Source: Diphasiastrum complanatum | Lineage: Eukaryota; Streptophyta; Lycopodiopsida; Lycopodiales; Lycopodiaceae | Direction: 5' to 3' | Assembly: GCA_029204225.1 (NCBI GenBank) | Contig: CM055093.1 | Span: 7,015,315 to 7,079,314 of the forward strand | DNA length: 64,000 nt | Shown here: piece after piece, positions 30,831 to 41,684 of the stretch | Numbering within the stretch: position 1 is the stretch's first letter | How the letters are laid out: each line of letters starts with the position of its first letter | Notes under the pieces: model-generated | Seen by the model: the letters and a program-made list of their open reading frames with translations, nothing else | Database searches by the model: none | Told to the model about the DNA's origin: nothing | Made by a program: the position numbers and the translations under genes

Positions 30831-31870
30831 AAGAAAGTTGGAATGGGGGGTACATTTTGTAGTTCATTTGTTGAGTTTTGTAATGAAGTCCCTTTGAATT
30901 CTAAAGTATGGAATGAAAGGCAGTTGTCATCTCTATTTACTCTTGAGTGTGCTAGAAGTAAGCATGACATTTTCATTCATAAGTTGAAAGATTTTGACTT
31001 CTTTCAAGTCAACAAAACAATCACCAAGATTATTTGTACCAAATTTACTAGTCCACAATTGACTAATTGCTTACCACTAGCAATTTGCATTACATACTTG
31101 TTGAACTTGAAACTAATGAGGCCAAATACTTTTGTATGGATATAAGTGTCCTTCAAGGATGATTCACTTACTCTCATACAAGGTTCACAATATGCCTCTT
31201 TGAGAAGGAGAACATTCAGGTTTGGAGACTTGAAAACAAATTCCTTGAGAGTCTTGAAGAAGACCATGGTTTGGATCCATGTTTTCATCATCAACGCCAA
31301 GAGGGAGTGAGCATGATGAAGAAAAAAGACATCAAGAAGGAACCCGAGAAGGAGCACTTGTCTCAAGGCAAAAGAGACCTGAATCTACATCAATATGAAA
31401 CTTTGGGTAAAGAGAAAGGAGCAGCAAGGAAGTTCATCCATATCTCCCTTTACTCATCTTATTTTGTGTTTGATAAAAAACATGTCATGTATTTGACAAA
31501 GTCCTTTGATGATGCTAGTATGAACATTGTTTTTCATCCTCTATCTTATGATGATGAAATAGTGGCCATTACTACTTTGATTAGAGTTTCAAAGATGTAT
31601 TCAAAGGCCTCATCTTGGGATCCATTCACTCTTGAATTTCCAATGAAGACCTTGATTGGAAGAATGCCAAGTTGGATTTCATTATTGTCATGGATGAAAT
31701 CAAGATGGTGACACTTCAAGCTTTGGTTGAATGTGCTACATACAAAAGTTGGATCTTAAGCAAAACTGTTGTTTTTCATGTTTATTTTGAGGAGAAGACT
31801 CAGATTTTGTAGCCCAAGGTGTTCATTCAACAATCTACCAAAGACAAGGCTTGGATCTCGTTGCTTTTAA
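30831..31870 (+). pseudogene. Unrecognised coding remnant downstream of copia linker
   Basis: Continuous with the copia linker frame, 30831-31145 reads VGMGGTFCSSFVEFCNEVPL ... LECARSKHDIFIHKLKDFDF without any transposon motif. Further protein-like pieces follow in other frames: 31470-31640 (SYFVFDKKHVMYLTKSFDDA, HPLSYDDEIVAI) and 31650-31870 (EDLDWKNAKLDFIIVMDEIK, ALVECATYKSWIL). No TE domain is visible. It may be captured host-gene sequence or an unfamiliar TE ORF. Stops at 31144 and beyond make it non-functional. Confidence 0.35.
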
Positions 31871-31904
31871 AAAGATTGAATGAGATGTGAGTATTTTATT
31901 AATG

Positions 31905-32290
31905 TGCCAGTTTACATAGTGTGATGATATAGCATGAATTAGTATGGATGATTACATGTTGACGAAGTAGCTTTGCTTGAACTGAAGTTCGAGCATCAAT
32001 CATACAATAAGAAATTAGTAAAAGTACTTTGACCATATGGTATTTGGAGAGGATATGAGCATATCATAATGGGAACTATGAATACACAGCAATATCATGT
32101 ACTTGAACTCAAGTTTGAGCATGGAGACTAGCCTTTGTATTTCATGATTAGCAATTTGAGAGTAGGTACAATAGTAGCATATAGTGTTAAGAAGTGGCAT
32201 GAAATTATATGGATGATCACACAACCATAGTAGAGCTTTGCTTGAACTTAAGTTTGAGCATAAAGTGTACAATGTGGAATTAGCACTATT
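31905..32290. repeat. Diverged tandem units with a near-palindromic core
   Basis: The core CTTGAACTnAAGTTyGAGC occurs three times (31976-31994, 32102-32120, 32241-32259), spaced 126 and 139 bp. The first and third are flanked by similar sequence (GTATGGATGATTACATG versus TATATGGATGATCACAC upstream). The core is nearly self-complementary. No gene is seen here. Confidence 0.55.
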
Positions 32291-33183
32291 GGAAAGCTAT
32301 GATAAGATGAGAGTAAGAAAATCAATAAATTCAAAGAAGATAAATAACTTCATTGAGCACAATGGAATAAACCATGACTACGCCTATCAATATTGAGTAA
32401 AAGTAGTGACAAAAATCATGTTCAATCTTTAGCAACTAACTTTGGAATCACTAGCAACTTAAGTGATTATGTAGCCAAACATATAGCATTGAATTATTAA
32501 ACAATTATCAACTACAAAGTATTACATAGAGGCATACATACTGACAGATACTGGATGCAATAAAAAGGATTGACTGATTCAGTAAGAAAAATAAATCAGA
32601 ATGCAAATGAGCACAAGTAGATTGCGGATCGAAGCTGCGTACTCTAAACAAGATCCCTACATTGCATGGGATTTGATGAATCCGAATGTGGGATGCATGG
32701 CTCTAATAACTACTCTGGAGCTAGAAATGGATACCACTCTCCTACATCAAGGAGCAATGCATAAGGCTATAGCACCGGATGCAGGGACAAAAAAAGACGC
32801 ATCTGGAATTGGGTAGCCCAATCAATCAAAGAAGATACTGAGGAAAGACTTTTGAATTTCTGTTGCTTTCCTGTGTTTTATCAATGCAACACGAGGCTTT
32901 CCTGTGTTTTATCAATCTCTTCTTCAGTGATCTTATCAAATCTATGGGATCAGTTGTAGATCAAAGGTTCTTTATGAAGAATTCTCGTTGCAACCTTGTT
33001 CTACGCTAATAAGTTGAGGCAGCAAAATCTGATTGTAGATGGCTACTGACAAGAATAATACAAGAAAAGATGTTTCTTACTCAAGCTAGCCAAATATTTT
33101 TCGACTACCACCAAAGGATTCATGAAGCATGGCGCTCAACAAAAGAGCTACATGGTTTTCATTTTTTAGGAAAAAAATGCTTA
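32291..33183. other. No recognisable gene; interior end of an LTR element
   Basis: Short unrelated frames only. A tandem phrase TTTCCTGTGTTTTATCAAT is repeated at about 32868-32886 and 32899-32917. It ends in a polypurine tract (AAGTAGGGGGAG, 33184-33195), so it is likely the 3' interior of the element whose LTR follows. Confidence 0.4.
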
Positions 33184-33195
33184 AAGTAGGGGGAG

Positions 33196-33600
33196 TGTCA
33201 TGTGTTTCATGTAATTAGCCCATGATCTTACTAATGAATTTCCAAATATGGCCATGGAGCTAAATTAGTTTAGAACTAGTCAATAGGACAGTCAATAACG
33301 TGGCTCGAACAACCTCGCTATAATTGTAAATAGCGGAATTGTAATAATGGTTGTAAGGCCCAATGTAGCTAAATAAGGCCCCAAAATTATAGTAGAGGCA
33401 CAAATGACTACTATAAATAGCTGAGGTCGTGCTAAATTTGGAGGCTATTTGTTCATTTTGTATTTTTGAGTTTTAAGAGATCTTGAAACATTTCTTGGAG
33501 AGCTTTCTTGATGGAGAAAGTGGTTCATGTGCCTACAATCACATGAGAGCTATGATGATGCTCTAGAATCAGGCCCTATCATTTGAATGATCAATAATCA
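33196..33600 (+). repeat. LTR-like sequence with TATA box, right end uncertain
   Basis: Starts TGTCATGTGTTTCATG just after a polypurine tract and has a strong TATAAATAG at 33412-33420. Downstream is a stretch typical of the R/U5 region (GAGAGCTTTCTTGATGGAG). No primer-binding site follows and no partner LTR is in the window, so it is a 3' or truncated LTR. Family not assigned. Confidence 0.55.
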
Positions 33601-33699
33601 TGAATAATGATACCTTACTTTGCCTATTTTGGTGAGGCTTTGCTACTTTTGTCTAGTTTCTTGATTTCTTGAGTATTTTCTTGATTTCTTGCATTTCCA

Positions 33700-34078
33700 T
33701 TATAATTTGATGTTAATGAATGGATTAGAAGTTTGAATGCTAAGATTGGCACATGACACCTCCTCCTCTCCATCTTGGTCTTTTGCTTTGTCCTTGGAGA
33801 TGTGTTGGTGTTGCTTTTTGCTCCTCTCTTTATGCTTGGCAAAAAGAGATTTGTCATCACCATTATGATTGATTGATAACTTCTCCATCCTTTGTATCTT
33901 GTTCTCTTGCCTTGATTCTTCAGCCATAAGAACACTTTAAATGCCTCCAAGCTTGGTAGCTCTTCCTTGATAGCATAGTATTGGACAAGGTTGTCATAAT
34001 CATCCTTCAAGCCATTGAGTATGACTTGAACTAGCTCTCTTTGATTGATAGGATCTCCAATACAAGCAAGCTCTCTTT
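33700..34078 (-). pseudogene. Copia gag fragment interrupted by element F
   Basis: Minus strand reads RELACIGDPINQRELVQVIL, NGLKDDYDNLVQYYAIKEEL and LPSLEAFK, then shifts frame to MAEESRQENKIQRMEKLSIN (33850-33927) and a Lys-rich tail. This is UBN2-type Gag close to D/E/F. Its upstream half is missing; the F LTR starts at 34079 within it. Confidence 0.75.
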
Positions 34079-34688
34079 TGCTGAATTCACACGTGTGGGA
34101 CGCCCTACACACGTACTTTTGATCTCCTAAGCCCAATAATACCATAAAGATCAGACTAGCATTGGTTGTCAATAGGAAAGCTGATCATACAAGAAATATT
34201 ATTGTGTTACAAGCAAGATCTATCAATAAAACATAAGACTAAGCATCATAAATGCCTCAACTCGACTAGAGAGAGAAAATAGAAAGTACAAAACTCGTGT
34301 AGAGAGAGAGGGCACAAAGAGCTTGTCTCCAAATTTGCATTACACACAAATTTCATCATTTTCTCAATGAGAGTACATCACATATATATAGATCCATGGA
34401 CTCTCCTCCTACTTTGAGTTGAATTGGAGTTGTGAATCCACCTCTCAAGCTATCTAGACTTATTCAAGCCACCTCACTATGTCTAATTGTGCCACCTAGT
34501 CTTTTCATGCATTAAATGTGGCATGTAAAGTACAAATGGCAATTCCTATGGTAGCTCAAGTTTCTACTTCTACCTACCTTGAATTTTTATTCTAAGATGG
34601 GCCTTTACTAAGCCAAAAGAGCTTAATTCATCTTTGGCATTTTTACCCCTACTCACAACATTAGATAGATTTTTCCAATATTTTGACA
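34079..34688 (-). repeat. 3' LTR of element F
   Basis: Minus strand starts TGTCAAAATATTGG after the tract TTTTAGGAGGAG and ends ...GAATTCAGCA at 34079. A TATATATA box is near 34383-34391. CACACGTGTG is at 34088-34097, near the LTR 3' end. About 290 bp lie between the two. Confidence 0.8.
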
Positions 34689-34700
34689 CTCCTCCTAAAA

Positions 34701-37700
34701 ATGTATCTAATGTGGATCAAGCATCGATCTTGAGATAAGACCGAGATTAGACCTATGCTTTGAGAAGGTACTTTTGCAAAGTGGCTTTGTGAGAAGATCA
34801 ACAATACATGAAGATGTGTCGACGTGTTCCAAGTTGATTTCACCTCCAATGTGCTTTTCTCTTACAAAATGATGTGCCACTTCTATATGCTTGCTTCTTG
34901 CATGAAAATAGGATTGTTTGCAAGAGCTTGTGCCGATATGTTGTCACATTTGATCAACGAAAGATCATCTTCTTTGATGTACTTTAGCTCCATGATCAAC
35001 CTCTTAATCCAAAGCACCTCTTTAGTTGTTGTAGTGAGTGGTTTGTACTCGGCTTCACAAGATGATAGAGATATGGTATCTTGCTTCTTTGAAAGCCAAG
35101 ACACAAGATTGCCTCCAAGAAAGATAGTATATGCATTAATGGACTTGCGATCCATTTTATCACTTGCAAAATCAGAATCCGAATAGCCAAAAATGGTTAG
35201 ATCTTCATTCTTATACAATAGACCATAATCTTGAGTAGAAGATACATATCTTAGAACTCTCTTGGCCATCTTGCAATGTTGGATCTTGGGATCTTGCATA
35301 AATTGACTCAATTTGTGCACACAATAGCTCAAATTGGGTCTAATGATAGTAAGCCAAATTAAAGAGCCTATAAGACTCCTATAAAGTGTGATGTCCTCAA
35401 AGGATCTTTCATCACCTTTAATAGGACCTTTTACATGTTGCTCCATGAGAGTATCTATGCCTTTTACAGTTTTGCATATTGAATTTTCTCAAAATAGAAA
35501 AGACATATCTAGATTGACAAATAAAAGCATACTCCTCATGAAAATCAATCTCAAGGCCTAAAATGTAATGGATCTCTCCTAGATCTTGCATTTTAAATTC
35601 TCTTCCTAATGCATCTTTAGTTTCTTGAACTAGCATCCGAAACAACTTCCACTAAGAATAATGTCATCTACATAGATTAGAAGAATGACAATATTACTAC
35701 CATCAAACTTTAAGTACATAGAAGGATCATAGTCACTAAGCACAAATCCTAATGAAAGTAGAAAGTTGTTGAGTCTTGAATACCATGATCTAGGTGCTTG
35801 CTTCAAGCCATAAAGACTTCTAAATAGCAAACACACATTAGATTTATCCTTGATGAATCCTTGAGGTTGTTCCATGTATATCTCCTCCTCAAGATAGCCA
35901 TTCAAAAAAGCGTTGGAGACATCAAGTTGATACAATTTCCACTTAAAAAATAAGGCAAGAGAGATTATGATTCTTATTGTCACCATCTTTGCTACAGGAG
36001 CAAAGGTTTCTTCATAGTCAAGGCCATATATTTGTGCAAAGCCTTTAGCACATAACCTTGCCTTGTACTTGTTGATGGAGGCATCATGATTGTACTTGAT
36101 CTTGAACACCCACTTGCATCCAATGATGTGCATGGTAGGTGGTGGATCCACTAGCTCCCATGTGTGGTTGGTGATCAAGGCATCATATTCAATCTTCATG
36201 GCCTCATACCACTCCTTGGTATTGAGGGCTTCTTAGACATCTTTGGGCTCCTCATGAGAAACAAAATAAGCATAAGTGGAATCAAGATCCACTTGTTTTC
36301 CTTTGTCATCATAAGTGAGCCTCTTAGGCTCGGATGTCTCCCTCATGGATCTTCTAGGAGTGAAAATCTGAGGACTTCCATCTTCAAATCTCAACTCCTC
36401 CATATGTTGATTGTCTTCAATAACAAAAGGTGATAGATTTTGAGGTTGCTTGATCTCGGCCCCTCCTAGATTGGAATTTTCTTCTTCATGTAGAACTACA
36501 TCTCTACTTTCAATTACTTTAAAAGTAGAGAGCATGTAGATTCGATAGGCTTTCTTGTTGGATGAATATCCAATGATTACTCTTTGCTTGCACAAGGATC
36601 ATCATTCTTTCTTGTTTCCAAGGGAATATGGACAAAGCATATGCATCCAAATACTCTAAGGTAGGTGTCTCTAAATAAAGTGCTTCATATGGTGACTTTC
36701 CTCCAAGTGCTACATGAGGGAGTCGATTGCAAAGATAGGTTGAACAACTGATGGCCTCACCCCAAAAGTCTTTTGGCAAGGATGCCTCAATTCTAATGGT
36801 TTTGGCACATTCACACAGTGTTATATTCTTTCTTTCAGCCACCCCATTTTGAGATGGTGTATATGCACAAGAAAACTCCCTTTGAATGCCTTGAAGCTCA
36901 CAATAATCATGAAATTTATTGGAAGTGTACTCACCACCATCCATCACTTCTAAGAATCTTGATTTTGTATGAAAATTGCTTTTCAACTAGAGCTTTGAAC
37001 TTTAGGAAATAATCAAACACCATGGACTTTGAAGCTACAAGATATACCCAAGTAAATCTTGTGAAATCATCAATGAAAGTTACAAAGCAAGTAGCGCCAC
37101 CCTTGCTCTTTGAAGATGAGAAGTGCACATCCGAGTGTATGAGCTCCAATGGATGTGTAGTCTTGATAGATGACTTTGAAAAAGGCTTCTTATGAGACTT
37201 AGATATGGCACAAGCCTCACATGGCTTGAAATTCTTGGAGATAAGACTAGGCAAGCCAATAGATTTGGATTTCTTGACCATGGACACCATAGAACTATAG
37301 TTAGGATGTCCCAACCTTCTATGCCAAAGTTCCTCCAAAGAAATATGAGAAGCAAAAGCACCATCGCAAGAGTTAGCATACTCTTTGGGATCAAGCTTGT
37401 AGATTCCACCATATCTAGACCCAAATGCAAGGATCTCATCATGCTACTTGATTGTACATGTATCAACATTGAAATTCACATCTAGTCCACTATCAAACAA
37501 TTGCCCACCACTAATAGGATTTTTTGTTAACTTAGGAGCAAAAAGTACTTTAGACAGAGAAATAACTTTTGATGATGAAAGCTTTAAGGGAATAGTCCCT
37601 ATGCCTTCAATAGCACACTCATGATCATTCGCTGTGTAGATGGACTTCTTGGCTCCTTCATAAGGTGACATGGATGAAAAAGAATGCCTGGAGCTACACA

Positions 37701-37776
37701 TATGTGAGGAAGCTCCACTGTCTATATACCACGAACCATCCTTCTTGAAAGGTGATGAAGAAAAACTCGACACCAT
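34701..37776 (-). pseudogene. Element F protease, integrase, RT, RNase H
   Basis: Protease at 37444-37776: SWYIDSGASSHMCSS. After a stop at 37444, LWHRRLGHPNYSSMV, CEACAISKSHKKPF and HSDVHFSSSKSKGGATCFVT follow (37338 downwards). A frameshift at about 36950 breaks SDGGGEYTSN; the rest of the core (NGVAERKNITL, AIRIEASLPKDFWGEA-like) is at 36519-36986. A TAA at 36233 precedes RT (35630-36199), which keeps QLDVSNAFLNGYLEEEIYME and LLIYVDDIILSG. A frameshift at about 35637 gives MLVQETKDALGREFKMQDLG (35418-35645), and RNase H runs 35446-34883 with SLSSCEAEYKPLTTTTKEVL, finishing out of frame at DLLTKPL/HRSNLG near 34701. Not functional. Confidence 0.9.
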
Positions 37777-38666
37777 AAGAGATCCCTCTCCATCACTTGC
37801 ATGAGCATCTTCCTTCTCTTCATTAGAAATGTTGGCTTGCTTGAATTGAGTCTTCTTCTTGAAGCAATTGGTGGCATAATGCCCCTTCTTGCCACAAAAG
37901 AAACACTTGATGTTTTTCTTCTTCTTCTGGGTGTGAAAGCTTGAGAGGACTCATCCTTTTCTCCTTTCTCCTTGGAAATAAGATTGTTCTTGCTTGAAGA
38001 GGATTGGTGTTGATTCTTACTTCTTGTCTTGTGCTTGTCTTTGGTAAAGAGAGCTTTACCATCAATGTTGAGAGACAGTCTCTCCATTTTCAAGAGTTTA
38101 TACTCTTGTCTTGATTCTTCAGAAATGAGCACACTTTGGAGTGCTTCCAAAGTTGGTAGCTCCTCCTTAATGGCATAACTCTGAACAAGGTTGTCGTATT
38201 TCTCCTTTATCTCATTAAGTATGACTTGAACAAGTTCATTTTGGTTGATGGAGTCTCCTATGCATGACAATTCTCTATGGAGGTCTTTAACTCTCATTAC
38301 ATAAGCTAAAGCACATTCATCACTTCTCTGTACACTTTGAAAAATTTGGTTTCTTAGTGTTAGAAGTCTAGAAGTATTCTTTGCCTCATAGATGGACTTG
38401 AGAGTATCCCAAACATCTGCGGCATTACCAATTTCTCTTAAGATGTCATTTGAGACATTCATCTTAATATAATGCAGAGCCATCCTGGCTCTCTTTTTGT
38501 AAATTGGAATTTCTTGAGGAATTTTTGGTTCTTTTTCAATGCCAAGTACAATATCCATCACATCTTGTAGTATTAAGACAGATTCCATTCTAACCTTCCA
38601 AATTGAGTAATTGGAGGTTGACAATCTTTCACTTGCTTCTAATAGAAAGACACCCATTGAAGTCAT
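37777..38666 (-). pseudogene. Element F Gag
   Basis: I place the start at MTSMGVFLLEASERLSTSNY (38666); the open frame extends upstream to 38735 but that part has no Gag pattern. DUF4219 (STSNYSIWKVRMESVLILQD) and UBN2 features (ALHYIKMNVSNDILREIG, LKSIYEAKNTSRLLTLRNQI, NELVQVILNEIKEKYDNLVQ) are intact. Near 37925 a frameshift in the Lys-rich tail takes the reading off the zinc knuckle, which survives in another frame (CFFCGKKGHYATNC, about 37870-37911). Gag forms the particle and binds RNA. Confidence 0.85.
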
Positions 38667-38880
38667 AAAGAATGATGGAAATAAAAAAAGATGGATGACA
38701 AAATTGCTTATCTTCTCACTATAGAAACCAATCAAGGGTACAAAACCAAATCCTATGTAAGACTAAGCAAAAAATTGTGAGATAGATCTCACTAGCTTGA
38801 CAATCTCTCTAAAACAAGATTTGAATCATCAAAAAAGATGAAGTATGGCAAAAGTTATGGTTCTCTGAATTTCACACACC
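38667..38880 (-). other. Truncated leader of element F
   Basis: About 215 bp of stop-rich leader upstream of gag with no primer-binding site. The junction with the Helitron fragment is near 38881. Confidence 0.4.
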
Positions 38881-39465
38881 ATGGCATAATGCCAGGACCA
38901 TATATTCAACCATATATTGAAAATAGACATTGTTTTGAATGGGCAACTTTTGCATCTAATTCATGATAACAAATATCTTTCTAGTATTGAAATCGCAAAA
39001 CAATTTTGCTCAATTATTGATTGACATGCACATATTAAAATAACTGCAATTGCTCAATATATACGTTACTTAAAAAGGCAAAATAACGAACTCCCAAATA
39101 ATCGATCTGTACATTACCATATATCTCAAGATACAAATCATAATGTTGCTCAAACTAAGCAACAACAAAGGTACCTTTGACAAATAAAAGACACATCTAT
39201 ACATGTATGCCTCAGTTGTGGAAAACTCAATTTCAAGCATCAAACAAAACAACTACTAGTAGAAAGAAGCCTATATTTAAAACATTTAAAGCAAAACCAT
39301 TTCGATTATGCAAATACCATAACGTGCAAACTTGCAGAAATTGTTATAAATATTTGAAGGCTAAAAGAATGCCACCATTTCTATTCCCAATAAATGTATT
39401 AACGAACAAAAAAATACCAACCATTGAAAAACTGAACCAATTGGAAGAACACTTAGTATCACCTA
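38881..39465 (+). pseudogene. Helitron Rep/helicase N-terminal fragment, part 1
   Basis: Frames on the plus strand give RSVHYHISQDTNHNVAQTKQ, then IKDTSIHVCLSCGKLNFKHQ, then (39177-39465) FRLCKYHNVQTCRNCYKYLK, RMPPFLFPINVLTNKKIP and LNQLEEHLVSP. The Cys pairs followed by 'K.G.MPP....N' and 'L..LEE.L.SP' are the standard start of Helitron helicase-like N domains. The protein is broken by frame changes near 39180. Rolling-circle Rep and Pif1 helicase parts are not visible here. Cut at 39465 by element G and resumed at 44097. Confidence 0.75.
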
Positions 39466-39672
39466 TGTGAAGATTATTAAAATATTATCTTTCTATCTCG
39501 AGTTTGGGGTCATGTCCATGATGATTTCCACTAAAATTCATGCTGTACATAAAAGGAGTGTGAATTGAGCACATATCCTTCTAGTATAGCTCGGATTTGA
39601 GTTAGATAGGTTCAATTATGATGACATGCAGATGTTTAGATAGCATGCAAATTTTTACTGTATGCATGCAAG
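39466..39672 (+). repeat. 5' LTR remnant of element G
   Basis: Matches 43330-43536 with few differences and stops after TGTATGCATGCAAG. The missing part includes the promoter, R and U5. Confidence 0.85.
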
Positions 39673-39692
39673 TAGAATTTCTCACCAAGAAG

Positions 39693-40527
39693 ATGTCTTC
39701 ATCTGGCCCACATTTCTTAGAGCATAGTGAGAGATTAACATCTTCCAATTATGCAATCTGGAAGATTAGAATGGAACCATTGTTGATTCTACAGGATATA
39801 ATGGATATTGTGAGTGGAGCTGAAGAAGACCCTGCTGCACCTAATGAAGCTACAACATTCCACAAATGAACTAGAATTGCCCTTCATTTTTATAAAAATG
39901 AATGTTACCAATGAAGTGTTAGGAGAGATCAGTACATGCACCACTGCCAAGGAAGCTTGGGATACTCTAAAAACAATCTATGAAATCAAAAATACTTCTA
40001 GATTTCTTACACTTAGAAACCAAATATTTCTAAGTTATCAGAGAGTAGATGAGAGTGCTTCATCATATGTCATTAGAGTTAAGTATCTTCATCAAGAGTT
40101 AGCTGGTATTAGTGATGCTCTTAAGCAAGGTGTTCTCATTGCTGAAGAAAGCAGGCAAGAGAACAAGATGTTGAGGATCAACAAACTTTCATTGAAAGAT
40201 GGTGGAGATGACAAAGCACTCTTCATCAGAGACAAGTCAAGAGGCAAGGGCAAACGACAACAACATTTCAAGAAGGACAAAGCCAAAGAAGGTGGTGAGA
40301 ATAAGTCCTCACAAGCTGCAACATCCAGTGGCAAGAAGAAGCTGTCTAAGATCAAGTGTTTTTTCTGTGGCAAGAAAGGACACTATGGATCAAACTGTTT
40401 CAAGAAGAAGAACCAATCTAAGCAAGCTAACCTTACTAATGAGGATGAGTGTGAGGGTGTGGAGAGTGAAAGAGAGGATTCATTAATGTTGTCTACTTTT
40501 TCATCTTTTCCTTTTAAGAATGACTAA
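39693..40527 (+). pseudogene. Element G Gag
   Basis: Starts MSSSGPHFLEHSERLTSSNY with DUF4219. A TGA at 39867 and a frame change put the rest in 39814-40527: IKMNVTNEVLGEIST, AKEAWDTLKTIYEIKNTSRF, then HQELAGISDALKQGVLIAEE, in which part of UBN2 (the ELVQ..LNGL region) is deleted. The knuckle CFFCGKKGHYGSNC (about 40357-40400) is intact. A TAA at 40525-40527 separates gag from protease in the same frame (PFKND, stop, VWWIDSG). Confidence 0.85.
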
Positions 40528-41665
40528 GTCTGGTGGATAGATAGTGGGGCTAGTTCCCATATGTCTAGTTCTAGGAACTCTTTCACTGATCTCATGCCAT
40601 ATCTAGGTGCAAAAAGGTCAATCTATACTGCTAATGATGTAGAGTGTAGTATTGAAGGAATAGGTAGCATTCCATTGCATGCATCATCATCAAAATCTTT
40701 TTGCTTACATGATATACTATATGTACTTAGATTGACTAAGAATATCATTAGTGTAGGACAAATGTTTGATAGTGGATTGGATGTCAAGTTTCAAGTTGAC
40801 AAGCGTATAATCTCAAGAGAAAATGAAGTTATTGCTAGAGGATCTAGTCCCAATTTCAAAGCCATGCAATCTATGGTCAAAGAAGGAAAAGTTGTTGGTC
40901 TACCAAAGACACTGTCAAAGGAGCTTCTACCTTGTGAAGCTTGTGTGCTGACAAAGTCACACATAAGGCCTTTTCCTAGGTCAAGTATCAAGACAAAGCA
41001 ACCATTTGAACTTGTACACTCTGATGTTCATTTCTCATCAACTAAGAGCAAAGGAGGAGCCAACTGCTTTGTCTCTTTTGTAGATGATTATACAAGACAT
41101 TCTTGGATCTATATGTTGTCTTCAAAAGCCATGTTCTATGATGTGTTTCTTACTTTTAAAGCTTATGTAGAGAAGCAGTTTCCTTTCAAGTTAAAAGCTT
41201 TAAGAAGTGATAGTGGAGGAGAGTACACTTCCAATAAGTTTAAAGTCTTTTGTGAGAGAGGGTATTCAAAGAGAGTTCTCTTGTTCATATACTCCTCAGC
41301 AAAATGGAGTTGCTGAGAGAAAGAATAGAACTTTGTGTGAATGTGCAAAAGCCATTAGGCTAGAAGCTTCTCTGCCTAAAGAATGTTGGGGAGAGGCAGT
41401 TGCATGTGCAAACTATCTTTGTAATAGGCTTCCAAATCTTGCAATAGGAGGAAAGACACCATTTGAGATGTTGTATAAGGAAAAGCCTAAGGTAGATCAT
41501 CTTAGGATTTTTGGTTGTGTATGCTTTGTGCATGTGCCTCTAGAAACTAGGAAGAAGGAAGATCCTAGAGCAGTAAAAGGAATTTTTGTAGGATATGCAT
41601 CCATAAAAAGGCATACAAGATTTATTTGCCCTCTACTGACAAAAATGTTGTTAGTAGAGATGTGA
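40528..41665 (+). pseudogene. Element G protease and integrase
   Basis: Protease WWIDSGASSHMSSSRNSF is intact at 40528-40580. The pre-integrase is shortened: IARGSSPNFKAMQSMV shows that the LWHRRLGHP zinc histidines are deleted, while CEACVLTKSH remains. The core has HSDVHFSSTKSKGGANCFVS and RSDSGGEYTSNKF, then a frameshift at about 41265; NGVAERKNRTL with the catalytic glutamate is in 41207-41665. The end is frameshifted after GIFVGYASIK. Confidence 0.85.
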
Positions 41666-41684
41666 AGAGCTAAGGCCGAGGCTT

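Larger units (their letters stand above)
34079..38880 (-). mobile_element. Ty1/copia element F, 5'-truncated inverted relative of D
   Basis: Has a 3' LTR (34079-34688), polypurine tract, complete though broken pol, gag and a short leader, but no 5' LTR or primer-binding site: sequence changes to Helitron at about 38881. Protein and nucleotide sequence are very close to element D in the opposite orientation, including a shared pol frameshift. It was inserted in a copia gag fragment at its left end. Confidence 0.88.
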
